From contig NZ_CANKZF010000001.1 in the NCBI RefSeq assembly GCF_947488515.1, positions 1,612,001-1,676,000 of the forward strand: a DNA stretch of 64,000 nucleotides, in the 5' to 3' direction. The stretch is from an uncultured Nocardioides sp. (GTDB lineage Bacteria > Actinomycetota > Actinomycetes > Propionibacteriales > Nocardioidaceae). A program made the position numbers and the translations under genes. Numbering within the stretch: the stretch's first letter is position 1; every line of letters starts with the position of its first letter. The notes under the pieces are model-generated. The model was not told the origin of the DNA and did not search any database. It worked only from the letters and a program-made list of their open reading frames with translations. Positions 1 through 8,168 of this stretch are shown here, in pieces.

Positions 1-599
1 TTCCAGTAGGCCGACTGCTCGTGCTCGGGGGTCTCCTCCTCGACGCGGATCGTCGAGATGATGGCCGCCGCGACGACGAACGACGCGGCATCGACGAGCG
101 CGACCGCCCAGCCGCCGAGCCAGGCGAAGAGCGCGGCGCCGAGCAGCGGGCCGAAGAGCCGGTAGGACTCCTTGACGGTCTGGATGCTGGAGTTGGCGTC
201 GACGAGCATCCGCTCGGGCATGAGCTCCTTGAGCAGGCCGTTGAGGCCGGCGGGCAGGACGACGAAGCTGACGCCGTAGAGCCCGGCGACCGTCCAGATG
301 ATCCAGACGTCGCCGGCGTCGCGGACCAGCAGCAGCGGCAGGACCGCGACGGCCGACAGGATGTTGCCCCAGACCAGCATCGGCTTGCGCTTGATCCGGT
401 CGAGCCAGACGCCGACGAACGGCGCGAAGATCGCCGGGATGCACATGAAGAAGAACGTGAAGCCGGCCATCGCGCTCGAGCCGGTGAGGGTCTTCACCCA
501 GATGCTCAGCACCAGCAGCATGATCGAGTCGCCGAGCATCGACGTCGTCAGGCCGGCGAAGAGCCGCGTAAAGCCGGGCTGGGCGAAGGCGGCCCTCAT
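1..599 (-). CDS. MFS transporter, C-terminus cut by window edge
   Basis: Membrane exporter of the major facilitator superfamily; about 199 N-terminal residues are visible. The first segments are hydrophobic (starting MRAAFAQPGFTRLFAGL) and are followed by a charged loop after helix 2 (VWLDRIKRKP) that resembles MFS motif A. The ATG (597-599) overlaps the TGA of the upstream ArsR-type gene (ATGA), so the two genes are translationally coupled and the transporter is likely repressed by that regulator. Substrate unknown. The same regulator/exporter pairing occurs again, divergently, at 51.6-53.6 kb. Confidence 0.85.
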   Translation of the reverse strand, partial: MRAAFAQPGFTRLFAGLTTSMLGDSIMLLVLSIWVKTLTGSSAMAGFTFFFMCIPAIFAPFVGVWLDRIKRKPMLVWGNILSAVAVLPLLLVRDAGDVWIIWTVAGLYGVSFVVLPAGLNGLLKELMPERMLVDANSSIQTVKESYRLFGPLLGAALFAWLGGWAVALVDAASFVVAAAIISTIRVEEETPEHEQSAYW

Positions 600-1159
600 C
601 GCTCGATCTCCACGGCCGAGCCCCAGGCGACGATCTCGCACAGCCGGGCACCCTCGGGACGCTCGCCCGCGCCGAGGCGGTCGTCGTACGTGCCCGCGAG
701 CTCGCGCAGCCGGCCAGTCAGGTCGGCCAGCTCCTCGGGCGTGAGCCACGCGACGTGCTGGGTCAGCCCGGCGCTGTCGCGCCAGCCCGGATCCGTCTCG
801 CGCTCGCTCGCGCCGAGGAAGCGGTCGACCCACCGCTCGAGCAGCATCCGGCTCAGCGCCTGCCCGGCACGCAGCTCGTCACGGCCGACGTCGTCGTCCT
901 CGGCCCACGACATCCCGATGTGCTGCATCTGCCACGGCCGCTGGCGTCCCGTGCCGCCGGCAGCCTCCTCGATGAAGTCGTGCTCGGCGAGCTTGCGCAG
1001 ATGCCACGAGCAGTTGGCCGGCGTCTCGTCGAGCTGGTCGGCGAGCTCGGTGGCGGTCATCGGGCCGTGGACCGACAGCAGCTCGATGATCCCCATCCGG
1101 ACCGGGTGGGCGACCGCGGCGAGGGCGCGGGGGTCGCGGAGGCGGCGCGGGTTGGACAT
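596..1159 (-). CDS. ArsR-type winged-helix transcriptional regulator
   Basis: Repressor-type DNA-binding protein of 187 residues. The N-terminal winged helix shows the usual pattern: DPRALAAVAHPVRMGI, then ATELADQL and a recognition helix around NCSWHLRKLAEHDF. The C-terminal half is probably the effector or dimer region and lacks an obvious metal-binding Cys pair, so a drug or organic effector is more likely than a metal. The reading frame extends upstream to 1315, but that extension runs through a palindromic repeat and has no family character, so I chose the ATG at 1159. It ends in an ATGA overlap with the exporter. Confidence 0.85.
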   Translation of the reverse strand: MSNPRRLRDPRALAAVAHPVRMGIIELLSVHGPMTATELADQLDETPANCSWHLRKLAEHDFIEEAAGGTGRQRPWQMQHIGMSWAEDDDVGRDELRAGQALSRMLLERWVDRFLGASERETDPGWRDSAGLTQHVAWLTPEELADLTGRLRELAGTYDDRLGAGERPEGARLCEIVAWGSAVEIER

Positions 1160-1163
1160 CTGT

Positions 1164-1188
1164 CGAAAGTAGTCTTTCGAAAGATGTC
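1164..1188. promoter_or_regulatory. Inverted-repeat operator upstream of the ArsR-type gene
   Basis: CGAAAG-TAGT-CTTTCG (1164-1179) overlaps a second palindrome CTTTCGAAAG, directly upstream of the regulator start at 1159. Position and symmetry fit an autoregulatory operator. No footprint or promoter evidence. Confidence 0.5.
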
Positions 1189-1211
1189 TTGCAATAGGTT
1201 TGCGAGTCCTA

Positions 1212-1291
1212 AAGTCCCCGGATATCCGGTGACTTTCCCACTGCGCACCCGAGATCTGGACCGCCAAGCAGGAGTCTTGGGTGCGAAGTCC
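1212..1291. repeat. 80-bp palindrome-bearing repeat, copy 1
   Basis: Ungapped alignment by eye to 53564-53643 gives about 63 identical positions in 80. The left part is a near-perfect palindrome around GGATATCC and the right part can pair GCACCC with GGGTGC. It lies upstream of the ArsR/MFS pair; copy 2 lies just after another MFS gene. Confidence 0.7.
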
Positions 1292-1357
1292 GACCTGAGT
1301 CGCCCAGAGACTCAAGGCCCAGCCAGCCCGGTGACGATCGGTGAGTCGCTCAGGGAC

Positions 1358-1780
1358 TCAGGACCCAGCGGCGACCGAGCAGTCGGCGCAGGTGCCGAAG
1401 ATCGCGAGGTGGCCGACGTCGACGGAGAAGCCGTCCTCCCCCAGCGCCGCGACGAGCGACGCCACGATCGCGGGGTCGTACGAGCGCACGGAGCCGCAGC
1501 CGCGGCACACGACGTGGATGTGCTCGTGCTCGCGGGTCGAGTGGTACGTCGGCGCGCGGTCGCTGAGGTGAGCGTGGCGCACCAGCCCGAGCTCCTCGAG
1601 CACCTCGAGCGTGCGGTAGACGGTGGAGGCGTTGACCGAGCTCACCTGGCCGCGCACGTGGGCCAGCACCTCGTCGGGGGTGGCGTGGCGCAGCTCCTCG
1701 ACGGCCCGCAGGATCAGCTCGCGCTGCGGGGTGAGCCGCAGCCCCTGCTCCCGCAGCCGCGCCGCCAGGTCGTCGCTCAT
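1358..1780 (-). CDS. Fur-family metal-responsive regulator
   Basis: 140-residue ferric-uptake-regulator-type repressor. The winged helix shows LRLTPQRELILRAVEEL and NASTVYRTLEVLEELG. The metal/dimerisation domain has HEHIHVVCRGCG and a C-terminal CADC, giving the two CxxC pairs of the structural zinc site. ATG at 1780; the frame runs on upstream but only through an intergenic repeat. It lies downstream of nitrobindin on the same strand, separated by that repeat. Fur, Zur and peroxide-sensing members cannot be told apart here; neighbouring nitrobindin, a haem protein, would fit iron or peroxide control. Confidence 0.88.
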   Translation of the reverse strand: MSDDLAARLREQGLRLTPQRELILRAVEELRHATPDEVLAHVRGQVSSVNASTVYRTLEVLEELGLVRHAHLSDRAPTYHSTREHEHIHVVCRGCGSVRSYDPAIVASLVAALGEDGFSVDVGHLAIFGTCADCSVAAGS

Positions 1781-1800
1781 GACACGCCCGTCCGGGGTCC

Positions 1801-1857
1801 CCGCGGCGCTCGCTCGGGGGAGCGCTGCGGAGGAGAAGGACGTCGTGGGGTGTTCAT
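1801..1857 (-). repeat. Operon-junction repeat, copy A
   Basis: Read on the minus strand it begins ATGAACACCCCACGACG, continues with a pyrimidine-rich CCTTCTCCTCCGC stretch and ends in a GC-rich part near the fur start. It fills the gap between the nitrobindin stop (1858-1860) and the fur start. Related copies lie at 10081-10146 and 32936-32999, also between co-directional genes. Confidence 0.65.
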
Positions 1858-2352
1858 TCAGGCTCGCTGGAGGCGCGCCCAGGTGTGCGGCTGGAGCTCC
1901 TGGCCGACGGCCGCCATGTCGTAGGCGTAGAGCAGGTCGCCCTCGACGTTGCCGTACATCCGCGAGCCGGCCGTGACCTCCTTCGCCGTCTCGGTGAAGG
2001 AGACGCCGGCGGTGTGCATCTCGACCTTGCCGCCGTCGGCCGCGCCGTACCAGATCTCCGAGAAGCCGATGTTGTGCGAGAGCAGGAACTCGACCTTCCC
2101 CGGCTCGGGGCAGCGCAGGAAGCCGGTCTCCATGGCGGCGTCGCGGACGAACTCGCCCTGCTCGTCGACGATCCACGCGCGCGACATGTAGTGGAAGAAC
2201 GGTCGGCCGTCGTGGGTGAAGATCAGCTCCTGGCCGAACTGGAACGACTCGATCGTCGGGTAGGTCCCGTGGCCGTTGCCGCGCCAGGTGCCGAGCAGCC
2301 ACGCGACGGGGCCGCAGTTGGGGTGCAGGTTGTCCGGCAGCTCGAAAGGCAT
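1858..2352 (-). CDS. Nitrobindin / FABP-like haem-binding beta-barrel
   Basis: 164-residue protein of the DUF1794/nitrobindin family, ten-stranded beta-barrels that in characterised members bind ferric haem and isomerise peroxynitrite to nitrate. The signature GTWRGNGHG lies near the N-terminus after the conserved NLHPNCGPVAWLLG, and the C-terminus has the usual YAYDMAAVGQ..HTWARLQR run. I start at the ATG at 2352 rather than an upstream in-frame start, which would overlap the divergent DsrE gene beginning at 2376. First gene of a probable two-gene unit with fur. Confidence 0.88.
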   Translation of the reverse strand: MPFELPDNLHPNCGPVAWLLGTWRGNGHGTYPTIESFQFGQELIFTHDGRPFFHYMSRAWIVDEQGEFVRDAAMETGFLRCPEPGKVEFLLSHNIGFSEIWYGAADGGKVEMHTAGVSFTETAKEVTAGSRMYGNVEGDLLYAYDMAAVGQELQPHTWARLQRA

Positions 2353-2375
2353 GGGGCTGACTCTAGTCTGGGCGA

Positions 2376-2738
2376 ATGCCTCGCTCACTGGTCGTCAAGG
2401 TCACCTGCGGCGCCGAGGAGGCCGAGCGCCTCAACCAGGGCTTCACCGTCGCCGCCGCCGCGGCGGCGTCCGGCGCCGAGGTCTCGCTGTGGCTGACCGG
2501 TGACGCCGCGTGGTTCGGCGTACCTGGTCGCGCCGAGGAGTTCGAGCTCGAGCTCGCCACGCCCCTCGACCAGCTGATCGCAGCGGTCCTCACGAGCGGG
2601 ACGATCACCGTCTGCTCGCAGTGCGCGGCGCGACGCGGCATCGTCGCCGGCGACCTCCGCGAGGGCGTCACGATCGCCGGCGCGGCCGTCTTCGCCGAGC
2701 AGGTCCTGGGCGAGGGCGTCCAGGCGTTGGTCTACTGA
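2376..2738 (+). CDS. DsrE-family protein
   Basis: 120-residue DsrE/DsrF-like protein, a small fold used in sulfur relay and in proteins of unknown role. It has the alternating beta-alpha pattern ([29 protein letters not shown]) and a conserved late segment [13 protein letters not shown], where the CSQC cysteines could form a thiol site. It is divergent from nitrobindin by only 23 bp, so the two promoters must overlap. The precise function is not known. Confidence 0.8.
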   Translation: MPRSLVVKVTCGAEEAERLNQGFTVAAAAAASGAEVSLWLTGDAAWFGVPGRAEEFELELATPLDQLIAAVLTSGTITVCSQCAARRGIVAGDLREGVTIAGAAVFAEQVLGEGVQALVY

Positions 2739-2744
2739 GACGAA

Positions 2745-2766
2745 GGTCATCTCACGTTCACCTTCC
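2745..2766 (+). promoter_or_regulatory. PHO-box-like direct repeat before ppk
   Basis: Two adjacent 11-nt units (GGTCATCTCAC and GTTCACCTTCC) end 18 nt before the ppk ATG. The second matches the GTTCACC core of actinobacterial PHO boxes; the first is weaker (7 of 11 shared by eye). Probable PhoP site. Confidence 0.45.
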
Positions 2767-2784
2767 GGTGCCACACTGAGCGAC

Positions 2785-4962
2785 ATGTCCGACCCGGCCA
2801 CCCTCACCAGCGCTGTCTCCCCGTCGGTGGATGAAGGGCCGGTCGCCGAGCCCTTCGGGCACCCCACCGACACCTTCGACGTCGAGCCGCCCTACCAGCC
2901 CGACGCCGAGGCCATCGCGGGCGTCGAGAAGTACGAGGACCGCTTCATCGACCGGGAGATCTCCTGGGTCCGCTTCAACCAGCGGGTCCTCGAGCTCGCC
3001 GAGGACCCGACCCTCCCGCTGCTGGAGCGGGCGCGCTTCCTCGCGATCTTCGCCAGCAACCTCGACGAGTTCTTCATGGTCCGCGTCGCCGGCCTCAAGC
3101 GACGCATCGCCGCCGGGGTCGCCGTGCGGGCGGCCAGCGGACTCATGCCGCGCGAGCAGCTGGAGACGCTGTGGACCGAGGGCCGCGCGCTGATGGAGCG
3201 GCACGCGCGGGCGCTGGTCGACCTGCTGCCCGAGCTGGGCGGCCACGGCATCGAGATCGTCCGGTGGGCCGAGCTCGACCGCGAGGAGCAGAAGATCTGC
3301 AAGAAGCTCTTCAAGGACCGGATCTTCCCGGTCCTCACCCCCCTGGCCGTCGACCCCGCCCACCCGTTCCCCTACATCTCCGGGCTGTCGCTCAACCTCG
3401 CGGTCGTCGTACGCCACCCGCAGACCGGCACCGAGCACTTCGCGCGGGTCAAGGTGCCGCCGACGTTCGGCCGCTTCGTCGGGGTCGGCAACCAGCGCTT
3501 CGTGCCGATCGAGGACGTCATCGGCGAGCACCTCAAGAAGCTCTTCACCGGCATGGAGGTGCTGGCCTCCCACACCTTCCGGGTCACCCGCAACGAGGAC
3601 CTCGAGGTGGAGGAGGACGACGCCGAGAACCTCCTCAAGGCGCTCGAGAAGGAGCTGCAGCGGCGCCGTTTCGGCCCGCCGGTGCGGCTCGAGGTCGAGG
3701 AGTCGATGGACCCCAAGGTGCTCGAGCTGCTCGTCTCCGAGCTCGGCGTCGGGCGCGACGAGGTCGTCTCGCTGCCCGGCCCGCTCGACCTGACCGGGCT
3801 CCACTCGATCGCCGACCTGCCGCGCGACGACCTCAAGTACGCCGCCTTCCTCCCGTCGACGCACCCGAGCCTGGCCGAGGTCGAGTCGTCGTCGCCGGTC
3901 GACGTCTTCGACTCCGTGTCACGCCACGACGTGCTGCTGCACCACCCCTACGACTCCTTCGCCACGTCGGTGCAGCGCTTCCTCGAGCAGGCCGCCGCCG
4001 ACCCGCACGTGCTGGCGATCAAGCAGACGCTCTACCGCACCTCCGGCGACAGCCCGATCATCGAGGCGCTCATCGACGCCGCCGAGGCCGGCAAGCAGGT
4101 GCTGGTGATCGTGGAGATCAAGGCCCGCTTCGACGAGCAGGCCAACATCCGCTGGGCACGCAAGCTCGAGCAGGCCGGCTGCCACGTCGTCTACGGCCTC
4201 GTCGGGCTCAAGACCCACTGCAAGCTGTCGATGGTCGTGCGCGACGAGCCCGAGGGCATCCGCCGCTACGTCCACCTCGGCACCGGCAACTACAACCCGA
4301 AGACGGCTCGCCTCTACGAGGACCTCGGCCTGCTGACGGCCAACCCCGAGATCGGCGAGGACGTCGCGCTGCTCTTCAACAACCTCTCGGGCGTCAGCCG
4401 CAACCGCACCTACGACCACCTCCTCGTCGCGCCCCACAGCGTGCGCGAGGGCCTGATCGCCCAGATCCACCAGGAGATCGCCCACCACCAGGCCGGCCGG
4501 CCCGCAGGGATCCGGATCAAGGCGAACTCGGTGGTCGACGAGGCGGTGATCGACGCGCTCTACCTCGCCTCGCAGGAGGGCGTACGCATCGAGCTGCTCA
4601 TCCGCGGCATCTGCGCGATGCGACCCGGCGTACAAGGGCTGTCCGAGACCGTCCGGGTGCGCTCGATCCTGGGTCGCTTCCTGGAGCACAGCCGGATCTT
4701 CTGGTTCGACAACGGCGGCGACCCGGCCGCGTGGATCGGGTCGGCCGACATGATGCACCGCAACCTCGACCGCCGCGTGGAGGTGCTCGTACGCCTGCGC
4801 GACCCGCACGTCGTCTCCGAGATCGGGGCGCTCCTCGACCTGGCGCTCGACCCGGGGACGACGGCGTGGGAGCTGGGGTCGGACGCCGAGTGGCGGATGC
4901 ACCGCGGCGAGCGGCACCTGCACGACGAGCTGATCGTCCGCCAGCGCGTACGCCGCCGCTGA
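2785..4962 (+). CDS. ppk: Polyphosphate kinase 1
   Basis: Full-length 725-residue PPK1, which reversibly transfers the ATP gamma-phosphate to polyphosphate in the cytoplasm. Landmarks are the N-terminal [35 protein letters not shown], the PLD-like active-site segment [13 protein letters not shown] whose His is the phosphorylated residue, and the C-terminal [17 protein letters not shown]. The first ~45 residues are a variable extension. It follows DsrE by 46 bp and precedes the DUF47/pit pair, forming one phosphate-handling block. A PHO-box-like repeat precedes the start, so induction under phosphate starvation is likely. Confidence 0.96.
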   Translation: MSDPATLTSAVSPSVDEGPVAEPFGHPTDTFDVEPPYQPDAEAIAGVEKYEDRFIDREISWVRFNQRVLELAEDPTLPLLERARFLAIFASNLDEFFMVRVAGLKRRIAAGVAVRAASGLMPREQLETLWTEGRALMERHARALVDLLPELGGHGIEIVRWAELDREEQKICKKLFKDRIFPVLTPLAVDPAHPFPYISGLSLNLAVVVRHPQTGTEHFARVKVPPTFGRFVGVGNQRFVPIEDVIGEHLKKLFTGMEVLASHTFRVTRNEDLEVEEDDAENLLKALEKELQRRRFGPPVRLEVEESMDPKVLELLVSELGVGRDEVVSLPGPLDLTGLHSIADLPRDDLKYAAFLPSTHPSLAEVESSSPVDVFDSVSRHDVLLHHPYDSFATSVQRFLEQAAADPHVLAIKQTLYRTSGDSPIIEALIDAAEAGKQVLVIVEIKARFDEQANIRWARKLEQAGCHVVYGLVGLKTHCKLSMVVRDEPEGIRRYVHLGTGNYNPKTARLYEDLGLLTANPEIGEDVALLFNNLSGVSRNRTYDHLLVAPHSVREGLIAQIHQEIAHHQAGRPAGIRIKANSVVDEAVIDALYLASQEGVRIELLIRGICAMRPGVQGLSETVRVRSILGRFLEHSRIFWFDNGGDPAAWIGSADMMHRNLDRRVEVLVRLRDPHVVSEIGALLDLALDPGTTAWELGSDAEWRMHRGERHLHDELIVRQRVRRR

Positions 4963-5039
4963 GCGCAGCGTCACACAGGGACCCGAACGTGGCCCCGGTT
5001 TTGCGTCAGGGGACCGATCACCCCCTACCATGAACCACG

Positions 5040-5072
5040 GTTCATCCGCCCCCCGTTCGGAGTTCACCGTGC
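5040..5072 (+). promoter_or_regulatory. Possible PHO-box units at the DUF47 start
   Basis: GTTCATCC (5040) and GTTCACCG (5062) are 22 nt apart, twice the 11-nt PHO-box period, but the middle unit is poor. The second unit overlaps the preferred GTG start. A TACCAT sequence at 5026-5031 could be a -10 element. Weak but suggestive beside the other phosphate genes. Confidence 0.3.
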
Positions 5073-5686
5073 GTTTGAAGTTCCGCCCTGTCGACAGCTC
5101 GTTCTACGACCTCTTCGCCGAGGCTGCCAACCACCTCGTCGTCGGATCCCAGCTCCTCAGCGAGATGCTGTCGGCCGGCAACTCCAAGGCAGAGATCGCC
5201 CAGCGCATGCGCGAGGCCGAGCACGCTGCCGACGAGACGACCCACTCGATCATCCGACGGGTGAACAGCACGTTCGTCACGCCGTTCGACCGCGAGGACA
5301 TCTACTCCCTCGCCTCGGCGCTCGACGACGTCATGGACATGATGGACGAGGCCGTCGACCTGGTCCTCCTCTACGAGGTCACGTCGCTGCCGCCGGAGAC
5401 CACCCAGCAGGTCGAGGTGCTGCAGCGCTGCGCCGAGCTGACCGCCGCTGCGATGCCGTCGCTGGAGTCGATGGGCTCGCTCGACGAGTACTGGATCGAG
5501 ATCAACCGTCTCGAGAACACCGGCGACAAGTCGTACCGCCGCATCCTGGCCAACCTCTTCAGCGGTGAGCACGAGGCCCTCGAGGTCATGAAGCTCAAGG
5601 ACATCGTGGAGTCCCTCGAGGGGGCGATCGACGCGTTCGAGAAGGTCGCCAACATCGTGGAGCAGATCGCGGTCAAGGAGTCCTGA
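5069..5686 (+). CDS. DUF47 / PhoU-like phosphate transport regulator
   Basis: Helical DUF47 protein (about 205 residues), a PhoU-related partner of PiT phosphate transporters. Family features are FRPVDSSFYDLFAEAANHLV, the metal-binding-type helices EAEHAADETTHSIIRRVNSTFVTPFDREDI, ASALDDVMDMMDEAVD and the C-terminal MKLKDIVESLEGAIDAFEKVANIVEQI. I prefer the GTG at 5069, with GGAG about 7 nt upstream and the expected (V/M)RLKFRP start; an in-frame ATG at 5030 has no ribosome site. It lies 49 bp before pit, almost certainly one transcript. Confidence 0.92.
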   Translation: MRLKFRPVDSSFYDLFAEAANHLVVGSQLLSEMLSAGNSKAEIAQRMREAEHAADETTHSIIRRVNSTFVTPFDREDIYSLASALDDVMDMMDEAVDLVLLYEVTSLPPETTQQVEVLQRCAELTAAAMPSLESMGSLDEYWIEINRLENTGDKSYRRILANLFSGEHEALEVMKLKDIVESLEGAIDAFEKVANIVEQIAVKES

Positions 5687-5735
5687 TCCTGATGCTTGCC
5701 ATCACCTCGTCCTCGCGCGCCCGGAGCGTGGCCTG

Positions 5736-6731
5736 ATGGAGATCGCGATCATCCTCGCGGTCGTCGTCGTCGCCCTGGTGTTCGACTACACCAACGGCTT
5801 CCACGACGCGGCCAACGCGATCGCGACGTCCGTCTCGACGGGCGCCCTCAAGCCCCGCGTGGCACTCGCCATGGCGGCGATCATGAACTTCGTCGGCGCC
5901 TTCCTCGGCCAGAAGGTCGCGCACACGGTGTCCGACACGATCAATCCGGGGTCAGGCAGCCACGGGCTGGTGATCGTGATGTGCGGCCTCCTCGGGGCCA
6001 TCACGTGGAACCTGGTCACCTGGTGGCTCGGGCTTCCCTCCTCGTCCTCGCAGGCCCTGATCGGCGGCCTCGTCGGCGCAGCGGTCGCGGCCGGCACGAC
6101 CGCCAACTGGGACGTCGTGGTCGAGAAGGTCGTCCTCCCGATGCTGATCTCCCCGGTGATCGCCTTCACCCTGGGCTTCGCCCTGATGGTCGCGATCATG
6201 TGGATCTTCCGCCGGGCCAACCCGGGTCGCGCCAACCGCGGCTTCAAGATGGCCCAGACCGTGTCGGCCGCCGCGATGGCGCTCGGCCACGGCCTGCAGG
6301 ACGCCCAGAAGACGATGGGCGTGATCTTCCTGGCGCTGCTCACCGGCGGCTACGTCGCCGAGGGCGACCCGCTCCCGCTGTGGGTCATCTTCACCTCGGC
6401 CGCCGCGATCTCGCTCGGCACGTGGTCCGGCGGCTGGCGCATCATGCGCACCCTCGGACGCCGGATCATCCACCTCGACCCGGCGCGCGGCTTCGCCGCC
6501 GAGTCGGTGGCGTCGGGCGTGCTCTACACCACCGCGTACGTCTTCGAGGCGCCGATCTCGACCACCCACACCATCACCTCTGCGGTCATGGGCGTGGGCG
6601 CGACCAAGCGCCTCTCCGCCGTGCGCTGGGGTGTGGCCCGGTCGATCCTGATCGCCTGGGTGCTCACCTTCCCGGCAGCCGCCTCCGTCGCCGCGATCTG
6701 CTACTGGATCGCCCGCGTCTTCCTCCCCTGA
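5736..6731 (+). CDS. pit: Low-affinity inorganic phosphate transporter (PiT family)
   Basis: 331-residue polytopic membrane protein that imports phosphate with a coupled cation. Both PiT signature repeats are present: FDYTNGFHDAANAIATSVSTG near the N-terminus and the second-half GHGLQDAQKTMGVIFLAL. ISTTHTITSAVMGVGATKR near the end is also typical. Ten or so hydrophobic segments are visible. It follows the DUF47 gene, the usual regulator/transporter pairing. The unusual context is that both the low-affinity (pit) and high-affinity (pst) systems lie within 7 kb. Confidence 0.95.
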   Translation: MEIAIILAVVVVALVFDYTNGFHDAANAIATSVSTGALKPRVALAMAAIMNFVGAFLGQKVAHTVSDTINPGSGSHGLVIVMCGLLGAITWNLVTWWLGLPSSSSQALIGGLVGAAVAAGTTANWDVVVEKVVLPMLISPVIAFTLGFALMVAIMWIFRRANPGRANRGFKMAQTVSAAAMALGHGLQDAQKTMGVIFLALLTGGYVAEGDPLPLWVIFTSAAAISLGTWSGGWRIMRTLGRRIIHLDPARGFAAESVASGVLYTTAYVFEAPISTTHTITSAVMGVGATKRLSAVRWGVARSILIAWVLTFPAAASVAAICYWIARVFLP

Positions 6732-6748
6732 CCGCTCTTCCGGCCCCG

Positions 6749-6819
6749 CCCGATATCTGAGGACGCGGCGTACGGCTTGACCGCCGATTCCCGTTCACCA
6801 CGTCCTCAGATATCTCGGG
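6749..6819. repeat. Palindromic element, GATATCTGAGGACG family, copy 1
   Basis: Outer arms GATATCTGAGGACG and CGTCCTCAGATATC enclose a middle of about 40 nt. A second copy with identical arms and a similar middle (CCGATTTCC against CCGATTCCC) is at 7980-8042. It may serve as the pit terminator. The two copies bracket the DUF559-like gene. Confidence 0.75.
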
Positions 6820-6827
6820 CTGGGCGG

Positions 6828-7919
6828 TCAGGCGGCCCGCTGGCGATGAGCCAGCAGCCGCGCCCGGTCGTACGCCGAGAGTGCACGGCGCGCGTCCACT
6901 GCAGTCGTGTCCCGCCACCAGGCGGGCGTCTCCAGCGTCCACGCGCGATCCGATCCCGGCTGCCGCTCGGCGCGTGCGTACGCCTCGCGCAGACGCACGC
7001 GGAATGGGCCCTGATCGACGAGGTCGCCAGCCATCATCGTCGCGCCCTCGAGGCCGAGCCGCCGGTAGGCCGCTTCCTTGGCCACGTCGTTGTGGCGCAC
7101 CGAGCCGGCGAGGTGCAGCCCGCCGTCGTACATCCCGTAGACGCCCGCCGCGGGATCGATGGCGTCCGGCGTGCCCACGAAGCGACCGTTCCGGTCGAAG
7201 ACTGGAACGTTCGTCAGCAGGCGCGGCCCGTGCATCTCCCCGTGCCAGGCCAGCCGCATCACGGGCTCCATCGGTGACCACGCGTTCTCGTCGAGCAGCG
7301 GCAGCACGCGCCGTAGCCGTTCGACGCCCTTCCGCGCCACGAGGTCGCTGTCCACGAACTCCGCCAGCTCGTGGATGGACACGAGGTCGTTGAAGGCGGC
7401 CATATCGAACGCCACCACGGCGGCCTCGTCGTCGCGTGCACGTCGCATCTCGAACGCGACGCTCCACAGCGGGTGGGTGACGCGTACGCCGCCGGAGCGG
7501 AGGACGTACCGGGGCGCGATCACCTCCTGCGACACGTCCAGCCCGGCATGCGAACGCATGCGATGACCACTGCTGACCGCGAGCGGGACGGGGAGCAGCT
7601 GGCCATCGCGTCCCACCCCGCCGAACCAGACACCTCCGAGCCACGACAGCCCGGCCCATCCCGTCACGCCCCCGTAGCCCGGCAGCCGTGCCGCCGCCTC
7701 GACGACGCGTTGCGCCGGGTCGCCCCGATCAACGTGGGACGGGACCCACAAGTTGAAGCCAGCTCGCCGCCACGCTCCCGAGCGGGTCGCCCAGGCGTTC
7801 GGACCTTCTACGCCGTGCGGGTCCCGCCGCGCCGGCCACCACACCCCGGGGCGCAACCCTTCGCGCGGCCCGATCCCGCGTGCGGGCCAGGCACCTGCCG
7901 TCCATCTGTCCGCGTGCAC
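6828..7919 (-). CDS. DUF559/AbiEi-like protein, unknown function
   Basis: 363-residue protein resembling a group of multi-copy actinobacterial proteins that I recall from Nocardioides genomes. The N-terminal third looks like the helix-rich segment annotated as AbiEi-like antitoxin (NAWATRSGAWRRAGFNLWVP, RLPGYGGVTGWAGLSWLGG). The C-terminus has the spacing of a Vsr/DUF559 nuclease fold: YDGGLHL, RHNDVAKEAAYRRLGLEG. The usual catalytic acidic pair is not clear (VYGMYDGG), so it may be inactive. Start uncertain; GTG at 7919 is the longest. Flanked by two copies of a palindromic element, it looks like an insertion within the phosphate block. Confidence 0.6.
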   Translation of the reverse strand: MHADRWTAGAWPARGIGPREGLRPGVWWPARRDPHGVEGPNAWATRSGAWRRAGFNLWVPSHVDRGDPAQRVVEAAARLPGYGGVTGWAGLSWLGGVWFGGVGRDGQLLPVPLAVSSGHRMRSHAGLDVSQEVIAPRYVLRSGGVRVTHPLWSVAFEMRRARDDEAAVVAFDMAAFNDLVSIHELAEFVDSDLVARKGVERLRRVLPLLDENAWSPMEPVMRLAWHGEMHGPRLLTNVPVFDRNGRFVGTPDAIDPAAGVYGMYDGGLHLAGSVRHNDVAKEAAYRRLGLEGATMMAGDLVDQGPFRVRLREAYARAERQPGSDRAWTLETPAWWRDTTAVDARRALSAYDRARLLAHRQRAA

Positions 7920-7979
7920 ACCCGCATCGTGCTGCGAACGAAAGCACGCCCGCTCGGCTCATCCACAGGACGCGGGCGA

Positions 7980-8042
7980 GATATCTGAGGACGTGGCGGT
8001 CGGCCAAACGGCCGATTTCCATCCACGACGTCCTCAGATATC
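7980..8042. repeat. Palindromic element, GATATCTGAGGACG family, copy 2
   Basis: Arms GATATCTGAGGACG and CGTCCTCAGATATC as in 6749-6819; the interior also folds (TCGGCC-aaac-GGCCGA). It lies upstream of the DUF559-like gene, about 60 bp from its start. Confidence 0.75.
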
Positions 8043-8094
8043 CGTTCTTCGGGACGAGAGGGAACTGGCTGGGGCAGGGGTGGCCGGGGACGCC

Positions 8095-8126
8095 CTGGGG
8101 GTCCGAACCCCCGATCGGACACCCAG
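8095..8126. terminator. Stem-loop downstream of pstB
   Basis: CTGGGGGTCCGA pairs with TCGGACACCCAG (12 bp with one mismatch) around an 8-nt loop, about 43 nt after the pstB stop. There is no U-run, as usual in high-GC actinobacteria. Likely end of the pst operon. Confidence 0.55.
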
Positions 8127-8168
8127 GACGCTCCGGACCACCCCGGCGGCCGGGGCCGGGGAGAAGGC

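Noticed and set aside
1160..1315. N-terminal extension of the ArsR-type regulator
   Set aside because: Runs through the operator and the palindromic repeat; family length fits the ATG at 1159.
5030..5068. ATG at 5030 as the start of the DUF47 gene
   Set aside because: No ribosome site and a non-homologous N-terminal extension; the GTG at 5069 has GGAG and the family start.
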